64,000 nucleotides of DNA from DASQFQ01 sp038238015. GTDB taxonomy: Bacteria; Actinomycetota; Thermoleophilia; Solirubrobacterales; Solirubrobacteraceae. Below the pieces are notes generated by a model. The model did no database searches. It was not told the DNA's origin and saw only the letters and a program-made list of their open reading frames with translations. This document shows, one piece after another, positions 48,476 to 59,441 of this stretch; positions within the stretch are counted from its first letter, which is position 1; every line of letters begins with the position of its first letter. Made by a program: the position numbers and the translations under genes. Location of the stretch: contig JBBRYA010000013.1 in NCBI GenBank assembly GCA_038238015.1, forward strand, positions 1 to 64,000. Direction: 5' to 3'.

Positions 48476-50142
48476 CGTGCGCGCTCGAGCTCGTCGAGCG
48501 CGGCACGCAGACGCTCGGGGCCGTCCGGCGCGGGCGCCAGCGGCGCGAGCCGGGAGCGGAAGCGCTCGGCCTCGGCGGCGAGCAGGCGGTCCACGCGGGT
48601 CAGCAGATCGGTGCGCGCCCGCGCGGCGAGCGTGCGGACGGCCTGGTCGCCGAAGATCGCCTCCAGCACCTTCTGGCCCACCGCCGAGGTCCCGCCGGCC
48701 ACGGCGATCTCCGCCCCGGTGAGCCCGCCGGTCTGGGCGAACACCGCGAGCATCACCGTCAGCCCGGCGCCGTTGACCCCGAGCGAGGCCAGCCGCGCCG
48801 TGGTGCGCTTGCCCGCGCCCTCCTCGCGCACGAGCTCGAAGACGTAGCCCTGCCAGCCGCGCACCTCGGCGGCCGTCGCGTCGGCGAGCTCGGAGGAGGC
48901 GGCGTCGATCCGCGCGGCGCCCTCGAGCAGCGCGCGCCCTGCCGGATGGCCGCGCCACGCCGCCGCCGCGCGCTCGGCGGCGCGGTCGGCCGCCGCGTGC
49001 ACGACCGCGTCGACGCCCGTCTGCACGGCGCCCTTGAGCTCGGCGTCCGCCGCCTGCGCTCCCGTGAACGCCGCGCGGACGCGGTCGCGCACCCAGCCGA
49101 TGCGGCTCTCCAGCGCGCGCATGAAGTCGCCCGTGCCGATCACCTCGTGCCAGCGCGCGAGCACCTCGCCGCGCAGGAGCGTGCCGCTCTTGACCGCCTC
49201 ATCGACCTCGGTGCGCCCGTCGGCGTAGGCGTGATCGAGCGCCGACTCGAGCTCGGCGGCGGTCTCGAGCTGCTCGACGGCGGCCGCCTCAACTGAGCGT
49301 ACGCGCGGCCCGAGCGAGTCGAGCGCCCCGGCGAGCGTGCGGCGCACGAGCTCGCCCCGCGCGCTCGCGTCGTGGGAGAGCGCGTCCAGCCAGCCGCGCA
49401 CCGGCGCGAGCGCGGCCGGGTCGAGCAGGCCGTTCTCGGCGATGGCGCTCTCGGGCACGACGAGCAGCTCGGTCTCGCCGAGGCCCTGCTCCGCGAGCAT
49501 GGCGCGCAGGTGGGCAGCCACCTCCCCGGCCTCGGGCGGCACGCGGTTGAGCACGAGCGACAGGGCGGTGCCGCGCTCGCGCGCCGCGTGCAGCAGGTCC
49601 CAGGGCACCGCGTCCGCGTAGCGCGCGGCGGTGGTGACGAACAGCCACGAGTCGGCCGCCGCCAGCAGCTGGCCCGCCAGCCGGCGGTTGGCCTCGACCA
49701 CCGAGTCGATGTCCGGGGAGTCCAGCAGCGCGAGGCCGGCCGGCAGCCGGTCGGTGGGCACGAGCTCGAGGCCGCCGGGCCCGGCCGCCCCGCCGCTCGT
49801 GCGGGTGAGCCCGGGGAGCACGCGGTCGCCCTCAAACCAGCGCGCGTCATCCGGGTGGCACGCCAGGACGGGCGCGCGGGTGGTCGGGCGCAGCACGCCC
49901 GCCGGGCTCACCAGGGCGCCCACCAGCGAGTTGACGAGCGTCGACTTGCCGGCCCCGGTCGAGCCGCCCACGACCATGAGCAGCGGCGCATCCATGCTCG
50001 CCAGCCGCGGCAGCAGGTAGTCGCCGACCTGGCCCACGAGCTCGTCGCGAATGGCTCGGCCCTCGGGCGCGCCCGGGGTGGCAAGGGCGAGGTCGAGCGC
50101 GGACAGCTCGTCGCGGAGATGGATGAGGGCGTCGCCGATCAC
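48472..50142 (-). CDS. Dynamin-like GTPase, first of a pair (DynA-like)
   Basis: 556 residues. After an N-terminal helix, GTPase motifs are G1 MVVGGSTGAGKSTLVNSL, G2 RPTTRAPVLACHPDD, G3 LLDSPDIDSV and G4 LVLNRV (degenerate). The C-terminal half is helical with a hydrophobic patch (GLTVMLAVFAQTGGLTG) that may insert in membranes. GDYLLPRL and VLRPTTRAPVLACHPDD are strongly like Streptomyces DynA. GTG 50142 is used. Coupled by a GTGA overlap to the second GTPase, as expected for subunits of one membrane-remodelling complex. Divergent from the transglutaminase gene. Confidence 0.78.
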   Translation of the reverse strand: MIGDALIHLRDELSALDLALATPGAPEGRAIRDELVGQVGDYLLPRLASMDAPLLMVVGGSTGAGKSTLVNSLVGALVSPAGVLRPTTRAPVLACHPDDARWFEGDRVLPGLTRTSGGAAGPGGLELVPTDRLPAGLALLDSPDIDSVVEANRRLAGQLLAAADSWLFVTTAARYADAVPWDLLHAARERGTALSLVLNRVPPEAGEVAAHLRAMLAEQGLGETELLVVPESAIAENGLLDPAALAPVRGWLDALSHDASARGELVRRTLAGALDSLGPRVRSVEAAAVEQLETAAELESALDHAYADGRTEVDEAVKSGTLLRGEVLARWHEVIGTGDFMRALESRIGWVRDRVRAAFTGAQAADAELKGAVQTGVDAVVHAAADRAAERAAAAWRGHPAGRALLEGAARIDAASSELADATAAEVRGWQGYVFELVREEGAGKRTTARLASLGVNGAGLTVMLAVFAQTGGLTGAEIAVAGGTSAVGQKVLEAIFGDQAVRTLAARARTDLLTRVDRLLAAEAERFRSRLAPLAPAPDGPERLRAALDELERAR

Positions 50143-50206
50143 GACGGCAAGCCTGCCCGGTCGGGACCACTTCCGCACTCCGGCGCGCCGGTGGCATCCT
50201 GTGCGC

Positions 50207-52570
50207 ATGGGCGAAGACCGCGGCCCGGCCGCGCTGCTGCCCGCGCCGCTGGCGCGGGCGCTCGGCTTCGCGCTGCTCGCCCTGCTCGGCGCGGCGGAGT
50301 GGCGGCGGATGATCGGCAGCGGAGGCGCACTCGGTGCGCTCGCCTGGGTCGCCGCGGCCGTGCTCTCGGGCGAGCTGGCCGGCGCGGCGGGCACGCTGCC
50401 GGCACGGCGGCGCGTCCCGGCCGCGGTGCTCGCCTTGGGACTCGGCCTGCTGTTGGCGGCCCTGGTCGCGGGGCTGGACCCCGCGCTGCTGGTGCCGGCG
50501 CACTGGCCGGCGCTGGTGGACGGCGTGGGTCGCGGGCTGGAGACGCTGAGCGGCGTCACGCTGCCCTACCAGGGGACCGACCCCTGGCCCGTGCTCACCC
50601 TGCGCCTCGGCGGCGCGCTGCTGCTCGTGATCGCCGCGGCGCTGGCGTCGTGGCCGCGGCGCGCCGGGCGCGGCTACCCGTTCCTCGCGCTCGCGGTCCT
50701 GCTCGCGCTCGTCGTCACGCCGATCGCCGCGCTGGGCTCCTCGCGCTCGCTCGTACTTGGCGCCGCGCTGGCCGTGCTGACGGTGTGCTTCCTGTGGCTC
50801 GAGCGGCTCCCGCTGCGCCCCGGGCTCGGCGCCGTGGCGCTCTGCGGGCTCGCGCTGGCGGGCGCCCTTCCGCTGAGCGCCGCCGCCGACCGCGAAGGGC
50901 CGTGGTTCGACTACCGCGCCTTCACCGAGGGCCTCGCGACGCCGGCGTCGGTGCGCTTCGACTGGGACCACTCCTACGGGCCGCTGAGCTGGAACCGCGA
51001 GGGCCGCGAGCTGCTGCGGATCAAGACCTCCGAGCCTCACTACTGGAAGGTCGAGAACCTCGAGGACTTCGACGGCCGGCGCTGGGCCACACGCGGGGTG
51101 CCCGCCGCCGCCGGTCCGGAGCCCGAGGCCGACCTCGACCCCGGCTGGCACAGCCGTCCGGGCTGGATCGGCCAGGCGCGGATCACGGTCCGCGGGCTGC
51201 GCAGCAGCGACTTCGTCGGCGCGGGGACGACGCTGGCGGTGAAAGCGGGCGGGCTGCACGCGTTCTCGGGCTTCTCGCCCGGCACCTGGCAGGCCGAGCG
51301 CGAGCTGCACGCCGGCGATTCCTACGACATCCGCTTCTACACGCCCAAGCCGATCGCGTCGCAGGTCGGCTCGGCCACCAGCGGCGCCAACGGCGAGCAG
51401 GCCGGTGAGCGGGAGCTGACGCTCCCGCTGACGACGCCGCTGCCCCCGCTCGGGGACTCCAACCGCGCGCGCCCCGTCGTCTCGGCTCAGCTCGAGATGC
51501 GCCCGTTCGACCAGCGCCGGCCGCCGGTCGCCCACTACGAGCGCCGCGGGACGAGCGGGAGCGGGGTGGCGGCGCTGCGCAACTCGCCCTACTGGCGCAC
51601 CTGGCGCCTGGCTCAGCGGCTCAAGCTCGGGGCGCCCACGTCGTATGCGTTCGCGCGCCGGGTCGACGCCTACCTGCATCGCGGGTTTCGCTACGACGAG
51701 TCCCCGGCGCCGCCTCGCGCGGGGCAGATGCCGCTCGACGCGTTCCTGTTCGACGCCAAGGCCGGCTATTGCCAGCACTACTCGGGCGCGATGGCGCTGC
51801 TGCTGCGGATGGGCGGGGTGCCGGCGCGGGTGGCCACGGGCTTCTCCCCCGGCGGGTACCGGCGTAGCCAGGGCGAGTGGATCGTGCGCGACCGTGACGC
51901 GCACTCCTGGGTCGAGGCGTGGTTTGACGGCATCGGCTGGGTCACGCTGGACCCGACGCCGACCGCCACGCCCGCCCGCTCGCTGATCGCCGCGTTCGCG
52001 CGCTCCGCGCAGAACGGTTCCAGACCATCCGGTGCGCGCGACACCGGTGCGCGCGGCGGCTTCAGCGGGCGCCGCCCCGCCGGCTCGCGCCGCGAGCTCG
52101 ATCCGGCCGCACCCGCCGCGACGCCGGGCGCCCGGGGGGCGAGCGGGGGCTCGCCCTGGCTCCTCCCCGCCGCGCTCGCCGCCGTGGTGCTGGGGCTGCT
52201 CGCTGGGGCGCTGGCGCGCCGCCGCCGCCTGCGCGCGCTCGGCCCGCTCAGCCCGGCCGAGCGCGCCGTCGCCGACCTGGTGCGGGCGCTGGAGCGCGCC
52301 GGGCGCCCGATCGGGCCCGGGATCACGCTGGCTCAGCTCGAGCGCCGGCTCGGCTCCGCGCGCGGAGGCGGCTACCTCGCCGCCGTGCGCGACGCGCGCT
52401 ACGGCCCGAGCTCGCCGCCGCCGCCGCCCGAGCTCCGGCGCGCGTTCCGCCGCGAGCTGGCGGCGGGCCTCGGGTGGCGCGGGCGGGTGCGGGCGTGGTG
52501 GGCGCTGCCGCCGCGCCTGGGCAGGCATCGCGACGACTCCGTCGAACGAACCGTGCGGTATGCCCGCTGA
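50207..52570 (+). CDS. Transglutaminase-like membrane protein (TgpA/DUF3488 type)
   Basis: 787 residues. The N-terminal ~220 residues hold about six helices. An extracellular domain follows, with a transglutaminase-like core whose Cys-His-Asp triad is read in KAGYCQHYSGAMALLLRMGG, DRDAHSWVEAW and GWVTLDPTPT. One more TM (LLPAALAAVVLGLLAGAL) and a cytoplasmic C-terminal domain complete it. Such proteins are usually linked to MoxR and DUF58 genes; neither is here. The function is likely cell-wall protein modification or peptidase-like. ATG 50207. Confidence 0.87.
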   Translation: MGEDRGPAALLPAPLARALGFALLALLGAAEWRRMIGSGGALGALAWVAAAVLSGELAGAAGTLPARRRVPAAVLALGLGLLLAALVAGLDPALLVPAHWPALVDGVGRGLETLSGVTLPYQGTDPWPVLTLRLGGALLLVIAAALASWPRRAGRGYPFLALAVLLALVVTPIAALGSSRSLVLGAALAVLTVCFLWLERLPLRPGLGAVALCGLALAGALPLSAAADREGPWFDYRAFTEGLATPASVRFDWDHSYGPLSWNREGRELLRIKTSEPHYWKVENLEDFDGRRWATRGVPAAAGPEPEADLDPGWHSRPGWIGQARITVRGLRSSDFVGAGTTLAVKAGGLHAFSGFSPGTWQAERELHAGDSYDIRFYTPKPIASQVGSATSGANGEQAGERELTLPLTTPLPPLGDSNRARPVVSAQLEMRPFDQRRPPVAHYERRGTSGSGVAALRNSPYWRTWRLAQRLKLGAPTSYAFARRVDAYLHRGFRYDESPAPPRAGQMPLDAFLFDAKAGYCQHYSGAMALLLRMGGVPARVATGFSPGGYRRSQGEWIVRDRDAHSWVEAWFDGIGWVTLDPTPTATPARSLIAAFARSAQNGSRPSGARDTGARGGFSGRRPAGSRRELDPAAPAATPGARGASGGSPWLLPAALAAVVLGLLAGALARRRRLRALGPLSPAERAVADLVRALERAGRPIGPGITLAQLERRLGSARGGGYLAAVRDARYGPSSPPPPPELRRAFRRELAAGLGWRGRVRAWWALPPRLGRHRDDSVERTVRYAR

Positions 52571-52658
52571 AGCCGCTATATCGACGACCGTGTACCGTTG
52601 CTGGCTTCTTGGTGGAGGGAAAAATTGAGCGCAGTACCACGAGCATGAGCGCCCGCGC

Positions 52659-53642
52659 ATGAGCACCAGCGTGGGCACGACCGAGCAGCTTGGGGCCGAG
52701 GGGACCCCCCAGGAGACCGGCCGCGTCGCGGGCCGGGAGGTCACCGCGCGCTCACCCCTGCAGCTGTTCTGGCGGCGGCTGCGCCGCGACAAGGTGGCGA
52801 TGGTCGCGCTCGCCATCGTCGTGCTCGCGGTCCTTGTCGCGATCTTCGCGCCGCTGATCGTCAAGGCCGTGGGCGCCCCCGATCCCAACATCCAGAACTC
52901 CGACCTGCTCGACGAGTTCGGCTCCCCCTCCGGGCCGACCTCGCACAACCTGCTCGGCGTCGACCAGCGCGGGCGCGACGTCTTTGCGCGCGTGGTCTAC
53001 GGGGCGCGCATCTCCCTGACGGTGGCCTTCGTCTCGACGGCCATCATCGTCCTCATCGGCGTCGTCCTCGGCCTGATCGCCGGCTACTACCGCGGGATCG
53101 TCGACTCACTGATGACCCGCGCGATGGACGTGATGCTCGCCTTCCCCGTGCTGCTGCTGGCCATCGGCCTCGGCGTCGCCTGCGCCGACGGCTGCCTCAA
53201 CGGGCTGATCCAGCCCGGGCTGACGGTGGTGATCACGGTGATCTCGCTGTCGCTGTGGCCATACATGTCGCGCATCGTCCGCGGGCAGGTGCTGTCCCTG
53301 CGCGAGAAGGAGTTCGTCGAGGCGGCGAAGTCGCTCGGCGCCTCGGACATGCGGATCATCTTCCGCGAGATCCTCCCCAACCTCATCGCGCCGATCATCG
53401 TCTACGGGACGATCCTCATCCCCCAGGTGATCCTCTTCGAGGCGGCGCTGTCGTTCCTCGGGATCGGCATCCAGCCGGGCACCCCGAGCTGGGGCTCGAT
53501 GATCTCCGACGCCGTGGGCGTCTTCGACATCGCCTGGTGGTTCATGACCTTCCCAGGCCTCGCCCTGCTCCTGACCGTCCTCGCCTTCAACCTCGTGGGG
53601 GACGGGCTGCAGGACGCGCTCAACCCCCGCAACTCCAACTGA
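52659..53642 (+). CDS. Oligopeptide/dipeptide ABC transporter permease (OppC/DppC-like)
   Basis: 327 residues with a cytoplasmic N-terminus, TM1 (VAMVALAIVVLAVLVAIF), then NLLGVDQRGRDVFARVVYGARISL and the EAA loop EAAKSLGASDMRIIFREILPN contacting the ATPases. Six helices in total. First gene of an operon whose order is permease C, binding protein, permease B, ATPase D, ATPase F, rather than the common A-B-C-D-F. ATG 52659 is used. Confidence 0.92.
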   Translation: MSTSVGTTEQLGAEGTPQETGRVAGREVTARSPLQLFWRRLRRDKVAMVALAIVVLAVLVAIFAPLIVKAVGAPDPNIQNSDLLDEFGSPSGPTSHNLLGVDQRGRDVFARVVYGARISLTVAFVSTAIIVLIGVVLGLIAGYYRGIVDSLMTRAMDVMLAFPVLLLAIGLGVACADGCLNGLIQPGLTVVITVISLSLWPYMSRIVRGQVLSLREKEFVEAAKSLGASDMRIIFREILPNLIAPIIVYGTILIPQVILFEAALSFLGIGIQPGTPSWGSMISDAVGVFDIAWWFMTFPGLALLLTVLAFNLVGDGLQDALNPRNSN

Positions 53643-53689
53643 CCAGCACGTAAGCGTGACTCCATGAAATCTCAGGAAAGGATCCCTGC

Positions 53690-55459
53690 ATGAACAGGAT
53701 CGCATCGCGGCTCATCGCCGCGCTGGTCCTCGTCGCCATGACGTTCGTCGTCGCTGCCTGCGGAAGCAGCAGCTCCGACAAGTCGTCGTCAAGCGGCCAG
53801 GCCAAGTCGAACGGCGGCAACCCCAACCAGGGGAAGAAGGGCGGCAAGCTCGAGCAGCTCGGCGCCTCCGACGTCGACTTCCTCGACCCGGGCCAGACCT
53901 ACTACACCGGCGGCTACCAGGTCCTCTACGCCACGCAGAAGACCCTCTACTCCTTCCAGCCCGGCGTCGCCGACCCCAAGCCTGACCTCGCCGCGAGCCC
54001 GCCGCAGATCTCCAGTGACAAGAAGTCGGTCACGGTGGAGCTCAAGAAGGGCGTCAAGTTCGCCCCGCCGGTCAACCGCGAGATCCAGGCCAAGGACATC
54101 AAGTACGCCTTCGAGCGCGCGTTCTCCAAGAACGTCCCGAACCAGTACAGCGTCTACTTCAACTTCATCGAGGGCGCCCCGAAGACGCCCGGCGCCGTCC
54201 AGGACATCTCGGGCATCCAGGTCGACCCGAGCGATCCGTACAAGATCACGTTCAAGCTCAGCAAGGCGCAGGCCGTTCCGTTCGCCGCCTTCCTGGTGAT
54301 GCCGGTCACCACGCCGGTCCCGCGCGAGTACGCGTCGAAGTTCGACAAGCAGAGCCCGTCGACCTACAACGAGAACGTCGTTGCGAGCGGTCCCTACATG
54401 GTCGAGAACGACGCCTCGGGCAAGCTCACCGGCTACAAGGCCGGCAAGACGATCCACCTGGTCCGCAACCCGAACTGGAACAAGGCGACCGACTTCCGGC
54501 CCGCCTACCTCGACGAGATCCTGCTCCGGGCCAACGCGACCGACGCCAACGTGGCCGGCCGCCAGGTGCTCTCCGGCCAGGGCCTCACGCTCGACACCAA
54601 CCCGCCGGCGCAGGTCCTCAAGCGCGTCGTGCAGCGCAGCAAGGGCCAGCTCAAGACGGTGCCGTCGGGCGGCTTCCGCTGGTTCCCGATGAACCAGACG
54701 GTCAAGCCGCTGGACAACGTCAACGTCCGCAAGGCGATTATCGCCGGCTTCGACCGCGACGCGGCCCGCAAGGCGCGCGGCGGCGACTTCGTCGGCCCGA
54801 TCGCCACGCACTTCCTCCCGCCGGGCATCCCCGGCTTCGAGGAGTCCGGCGGGCTCAAGGGGCCCGGGTTCGACTTCCTGGCCAACCCGAAGGGCGACAT
54901 GGCCGTGGCCGCCAAGTACATGAAGGCCGCCGGCTACCCGTCGGGCAAGTACACCGGCAACGACGAGATCCTGATGATCACCGCGAACGTCGACCCGGGC
55001 AAGGCCCAGGCTGAGGTCGCCAAGGCGCAGGTCGAGAAGCTCGGCTTCAAGGTCCGCCTGCGCACGGTCCCGCAGGACGCCGTCTACACCGAGTGGTGCC
55101 AGCAGCCCGCCAAGAAGGTCGGGATCTGCGGCTCCGCGGGTTGGTTCAAGGACTTCACCGACCCGCAGTCGATGCTCGAGCCGACGTTCAAGGGCTCGGC
55201 CATCTCCAAGTCGGGCGGCAACAACAACCTGGGCCAGCTCAACGACCCGAAGATCGACAAGGCCATGGATGACGCGGCCCTGCTCGCGGGCAAGGCGCGC
55301 AACCAGGCCTGGGGGAACATCGACAAGATGATCACCGACCAGGCGCCGGCCGTGCCGTTCGTCTGGGACAACACCAACCTCATCCACTCCAAGAACGTGA
55401 ACGGGGTGGCGAGCGAGTACTTCACCGCGTTCGACCTCTCGTTCACCTCGCTCAAGTAA
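53690..55459 (+). CDS. Peptide ABC transporter substrate-binding lipoprotein (SBP family 5)
   Basis: 589 residues. Signal peptide with lipobox VVAACG (Cys near residue 24), a Ser/Lys-rich linker, then family 5 features: KGVKFAPPVNREIQAKDIKYAFERAFS, NVNVRKAIIAGFDRDAARKARG and GPYMVENDASG. It captures peptides or similar ligands at the outer membrane face. ATG 53690 has a good ribosome-binding site (AGGAAAGG). A strong hairpin follows the gene. The higher Lys/Ser content is normal for this family. Confidence 0.93.
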   Translation: MNRIASRLIAALVLVAMTFVVAACGSSSSDKSSSSGQAKSNGGNPNQGKKGGKLEQLGASDVDFLDPGQTYYTGGYQVLYATQKTLYSFQPGVADPKPDLAASPPQISSDKKSVTVELKKGVKFAPPVNREIQAKDIKYAFERAFSKNVPNQYSVYFNFIEGAPKTPGAVQDISGIQVDPSDPYKITFKLSKAQAVPFAAFLVMPVTTPVPREYASKFDKQSPSTYNENVVASGPYMVENDASGKLTGYKAGKTIHLVRNPNWNKATDFRPAYLDEILLRANATDANVAGRQVLSGQGLTLDTNPPAQVLKRVVQRSKGQLKTVPSGGFRWFPMNQTVKPLDNVNVRKAIIAGFDRDAARKARGGDFVGPIATHFLPPGIPGFEESGGLKGPGFDFLANPKGDMAVAAKYMKAAGYPSGKYTGNDEILMITANVDPGKAQAEVAKAQVEKLGFKVRLRTVPQDAVYTEWCQQPAKKVGICGSAGWFKDFTDPQSMLEPTFKGSAISKSGGNNNLGQLNDPKIDKAMDDAALLAGKARNQAWGNIDKMITDQAPAVPFVWDNTNLIHSKNVNGVASEYFTAFDLSFTSLK

Positions 55460-55485
55460 CGAGGCAACTCGAGCTCCGCGACCGT

Positions 55486-55513
55486 GCCGGCCCCGCTTTG
55501 CGGCGGGGCCGGC
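55486..55513 (+). promoter_or_regulatory. Intercistronic hairpin after the binding-protein gene
   Basis: GCCGGCCCCGC (55486-55496) and GCGGGGCCGGC (55503-55513) form a perfect 11-bp stem with a 6-base loop and no T-run. It lies between the binding protein and permease B. Such hairpins often protect the upstream message and lower expression of the downstream permease, giving excess binding protein. Confidence 0.65.
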
Positions 55514-55546
55514 CGGCCGTAGGATCCGACCGGAGACACCACCCCC

Positions 55547-56502
55547 ATGGGCGCCTACATCATCCGCCGCCTCCTCTGGACCGTCCTGCTGCTGTGGGTG
55601 GTCAGCGGCATCACCTTCATCGTCTTCAACGTGCTCCCGAGTGCGGACCCGGCGCTGCTGCGCGCGGGCCGGCGTGCCGAGCCGGAGATCCTCAAGGGGA
55701 TCCGCCAGACCTTCGGGCTCGACAAGCCGCTCTACGTCCAGTACCTGAACTACATGAAGCACGTCTTCCTGCACTTCGACTTCGGGCGCTCCTATCGCAA
55801 CGACGTCTCCGTGCGCGGGCTGATCTTCGACCGCCTCCCCAACACGCTCTACCTGATGGCGGGCGCCGTGGTCGTGTGGCTCGGTGTCGGCCTGTCGGTC
55901 GGGATGATCTCGGCGGTCAAGCGCGGCTCGCTGCTGGACCGCTTCTCCATGACCTCCGCGCTGGTGGCGATCTCCGCGCCGGTCTACTGGCTCGGCCTCG
56001 TGGTCCTCTACCTCTTCTCCAAGGACATCGGGCGCTTCCCGCTGCTCCCGGGATCGGGCTCCTTCCAGGAGGCCACCGACCTCCCCACGAGGCTCGAGGG
56101 GCTGATCATGCCCTGGTGCGTGCTGGCCACCGCGTATGCCGCGATCTACGCGCGGCTGCTGCGGGCCAACCTGCTGGATGTGCTCGGCGAGGACTACATC
56201 CGCACCGCGCGCTCCAAGGGCCTGACCGAGCGGCGGGTGATCTTCCGCCACGGCGCGAGATCGGCCCTGACGCCGATCGTGACCGTGCTCGGCCTCGACG
56301 TCGGCGGCCTCGTCGGCGGCGCGATCCTCACCGAGACCGTGTTCAACATCCCGGGCATCGGGCGCCTCACCTACGACGCGATCCAGCGCGCGGACATCAT
56401 CACCGTGCAGGGCGCGACGCTGTTCCTCGCGCTCGCGGTCTGCATCGCGAACCTCCTCGTCGACCTCTTCTACTCGGTGCTCGACCCGCGGGTGCGACTC
56501 TC

Positions 56503-56506
<4 letters not shown>
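55547..56506 (+). CDS. Oligopeptide/dipeptide ABC transporter permease (OppB/DppB-like)
   Basis: 319 residues. N-terminal helix YIIRRLLWTVLLLWVVSGITFIVFNVLPS, then six TMs and the EAA-like loop RTARSKGLTERRVIFRHGARSALTPIV. It forms the pore with the OppC-like protein. ATG 55547. Its stop overlaps the ATPase GTG (GTGA). Confidence 0.93.
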
Positions 56507-57563
<1,057 letters not shown>

Positions 57564-57567
<4 letters not shown>

Positions 57568-58652
57568 GCGACCGGATGACCGACGCCCCCGCGACCGACG
57601 CGTCGAGGGAGCGCGCGCACGCGAGCGACGGCGAGACGCTGTTCGAGGTGCGCGACCTTGTCAAGCACTTCCCGCTGACCTCGGGCATCCTGTTCCGCCG
57701 CCAGATCGGGGCGGTGCACGCGGTCGACGGCGTCTCGCTCGACATCAAGCGTGGCGAGACGCTCGGCTTGGTCGGCGAGTCGGGCTGCGGCAAGTCGACC
57801 ACCGGCCGCCTGCTGCTGCGGCTGCTCGATCCGACCAGCGGGTCGATCAAGTTCGAGGGCCAGGAGATCTCTCAGATCAAGCCCAAGGAGCTGATCGCGT
57901 TCCGCCGCGACGCCCAGATGATCTTCCAGGATCCCTACTCCTCGCTGAACCCGCGCAAGACCGTCGGCTCGATCATCGGCGAGCCGTTCGTGATCCACAA
58001 GCTGATGACCGGCGATGGCGAGCGCCGCCGCGCGGTTCAGGACCTGATGGACACGGTTGGCCTGAACCCCGAGCACTTCAACCGCTATCCGCATGAGTTC
58101 TCTGGCGGCCAGCGCCAGCGCATCGGCGTCGCGCGCGCGCTCGCGCTCAAGCCGAAGCTGATCGTGGCCGACGAGCCCGTGTCCGCGCTCGACGTCTCGA
58201 TCCAGGCGCAGGTGCTCAACCTGCTGCGCGACCTGCAGCGCGACCTCGGGCTGACGCTGGTCTTCATCGCTCACGACCTCTCGGTCGTGCGCCACATGTG
58301 CGACCGCGTCGCCGTGATGTACCTCGGCAAGATCGTCGAGCTCGGCACCAACGAGCAGCTCTACGGTCACCCGCGCATGCCCTACACCGGCGCGCTGATG
58401 TCCGCGGTGCCGATCGCCGATCCCAAGCTTGCCGCAACGAAGAAGCGTCAGATCCTCGCCGGCGACGTGCCATCGCCGACCAACCCTCCGTCGGGCTGCC
58501 GTTTTCACACCCGCTGCTGGAAGGCGCAGGACATCTGCAAGCAGCAGGAGCCCGAATTCGAGGCCAAGGAGGGCGGCAACCTCGCGGCCTGCCACTTCCC
58601 GCTGACCGACGCCGAGGTCGCCGAGCGGGTGCCGACCGCCCGCGTCAACTGA
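57564..58652 (+). CDS. Oligopeptide ABC transporter ATP-binding protein (OppF/DppF-like)
   Basis: 362 residues. Walker A GLVGESGCGKSTTGRLLL, signature FSGGQRQRIGVARAL, Walker B LIVADEPVSALDVSIQ, switch His in FIAHDLSVVRHM, and the C-terminal PSGCRFHTRCWKAQDICKQQ Cys segment. GTG 57564 overlaps the OppD-like stop (GTGA). It completes the five-gene transporter. Confidence 0.95.
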
Positions 58653-58681
58653 GCGCCGGCCTGCCCCGGAGCGCCCGGCGC

Positions 58682-59137
58682 GTGCAGGCGTCGCTGGACG
58701 CGCTGGGAATCGACGCGGCGGTGCGCGAGCTCCCCGGCTCGGCGCGCACCGCGCCGGAGGCGGCCGCCGCGGTCGGCGTGCAGGTCGGCCAGATCGTCAA
58801 GTCGCTCGTCTTCCGCGCCGGGGAGGACGCCGTGCTGATCCTCGTCTCGGGAGCCAATCGCGCCGACGAGGCCCTGGTCGCAGCCGAGCTCGGCGCCGCC
58901 GTTGCGCGCATGGACGCCGACGAGGTTCGAGCGGCGACGGGCTACGCCATCGGCGGCGTCCCCCCGCTCGGGCATCCGTGCGCGCTACGGACGCTCGTGG
59001 ACGCGGACCTGCTCGCCTACGACGTGCTGTGGGCGGCGGGCGGTACGCCGCGCTGCGTGTTCCCGATCGAGCCCGGCGCGCTCGTGCGCGCGACCGGCGG
59101 GCGCGTCGTCAGCGTGGCGAGCGCGCCCGCTCGCTGA
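58682..59137 (+). CDS. YbaK/aminoacyl-tRNA deacylase domain protein
   Basis: 151 residues. YbaK/ProRS-INS editing fold: SARTAPEAAAAVGVQVGQIVKSLVF, LVSGANRADEALVA, a conserved Lys in IVKSL, and GYAIGGVPPLGH near the C-terminus. It clears mischarged tRNA (for example Cys- or Ala-tRNA-Pro) in trans. GTG 58682 is the first usual start codon; a CTG at 58649 overlapping the oppF stop is the alternative. The 3' end overlaps the ArsR gene by 29 bp. Confidence 0.82.
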   Translation: MQASLDALGIDAAVRELPGSARTAPEAAAAVGVQVGQIVKSLVFRAGEDAVLILVSGANRADEALVAAELGAAVARMDADEVRAATGYAIGGVPPLGHPCALRTLVDADLLAYDVLWAAGGTPRCVFPIEPGALVRATGGRVVSVASAPAR

Positions 59138-59441
59138 GGCGGGCCAGCGAACCGTCCCAGCGGTCGCCGACCTCGGCCATCCACGCGATCGCCTCCTCGA
59201 GCGGGCCCGGCGTCAGCCGGTAGCGCGTCTCGCGGCCCTCGCGCCGGGGCGCGACCAGCCCCGCGTGCTCGAGCGCGGCGAGGTGCTTGGCGACCGCCTG
59301 GCGGGTGATCGGCAGCTCGCCGGCCAGCCCGGACGCCGTCACGGCCTCCTCGCGGGCGAGCGAGCGCACCACGCGGCGGCGGGTCGGGTCGGCGAGCGCG
59401 GCGAAGACCGCTCCGAGTTCGGGCTCGCTCAGGCCGGGCAC
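59109..59441 (-). CDS. ArsR-family transcriptional regulator (second SRPBCC-linked copy)
   Basis: 110 residues from GTG 59441. Winged helix: FAALADPTRRRVVRSLAREEAVTASGLAGELPITRQAVAKHLAALEHAGLV with wing REGRETRYRL. It overlaps the SRPBCC gene by 13 bp and lies downstream of it, the reverse of the pair at 45.9-46.7 kb. It probably binds the GCAAC-N6-GTTGC palindromes upstream of the operon. Confidence 0.88.
   Translation of the reverse strand: MPGLSEPELGAVFAALADPTRRRVVRSLAREEAVTASGLAGELPITRQAVAKHLAALEHAGLVAPRREGRETRYRLTPGPLEEAIAWMAEVGDRWDGSLARLSERARSPR

Noticed and set aside
49847..52948. A 1033-residue minus-strand reading frame
   Set aside because: It is antisense to the transglutaminase gene and to the start of the peptide transporter, and shows no domain or normal protein composition.
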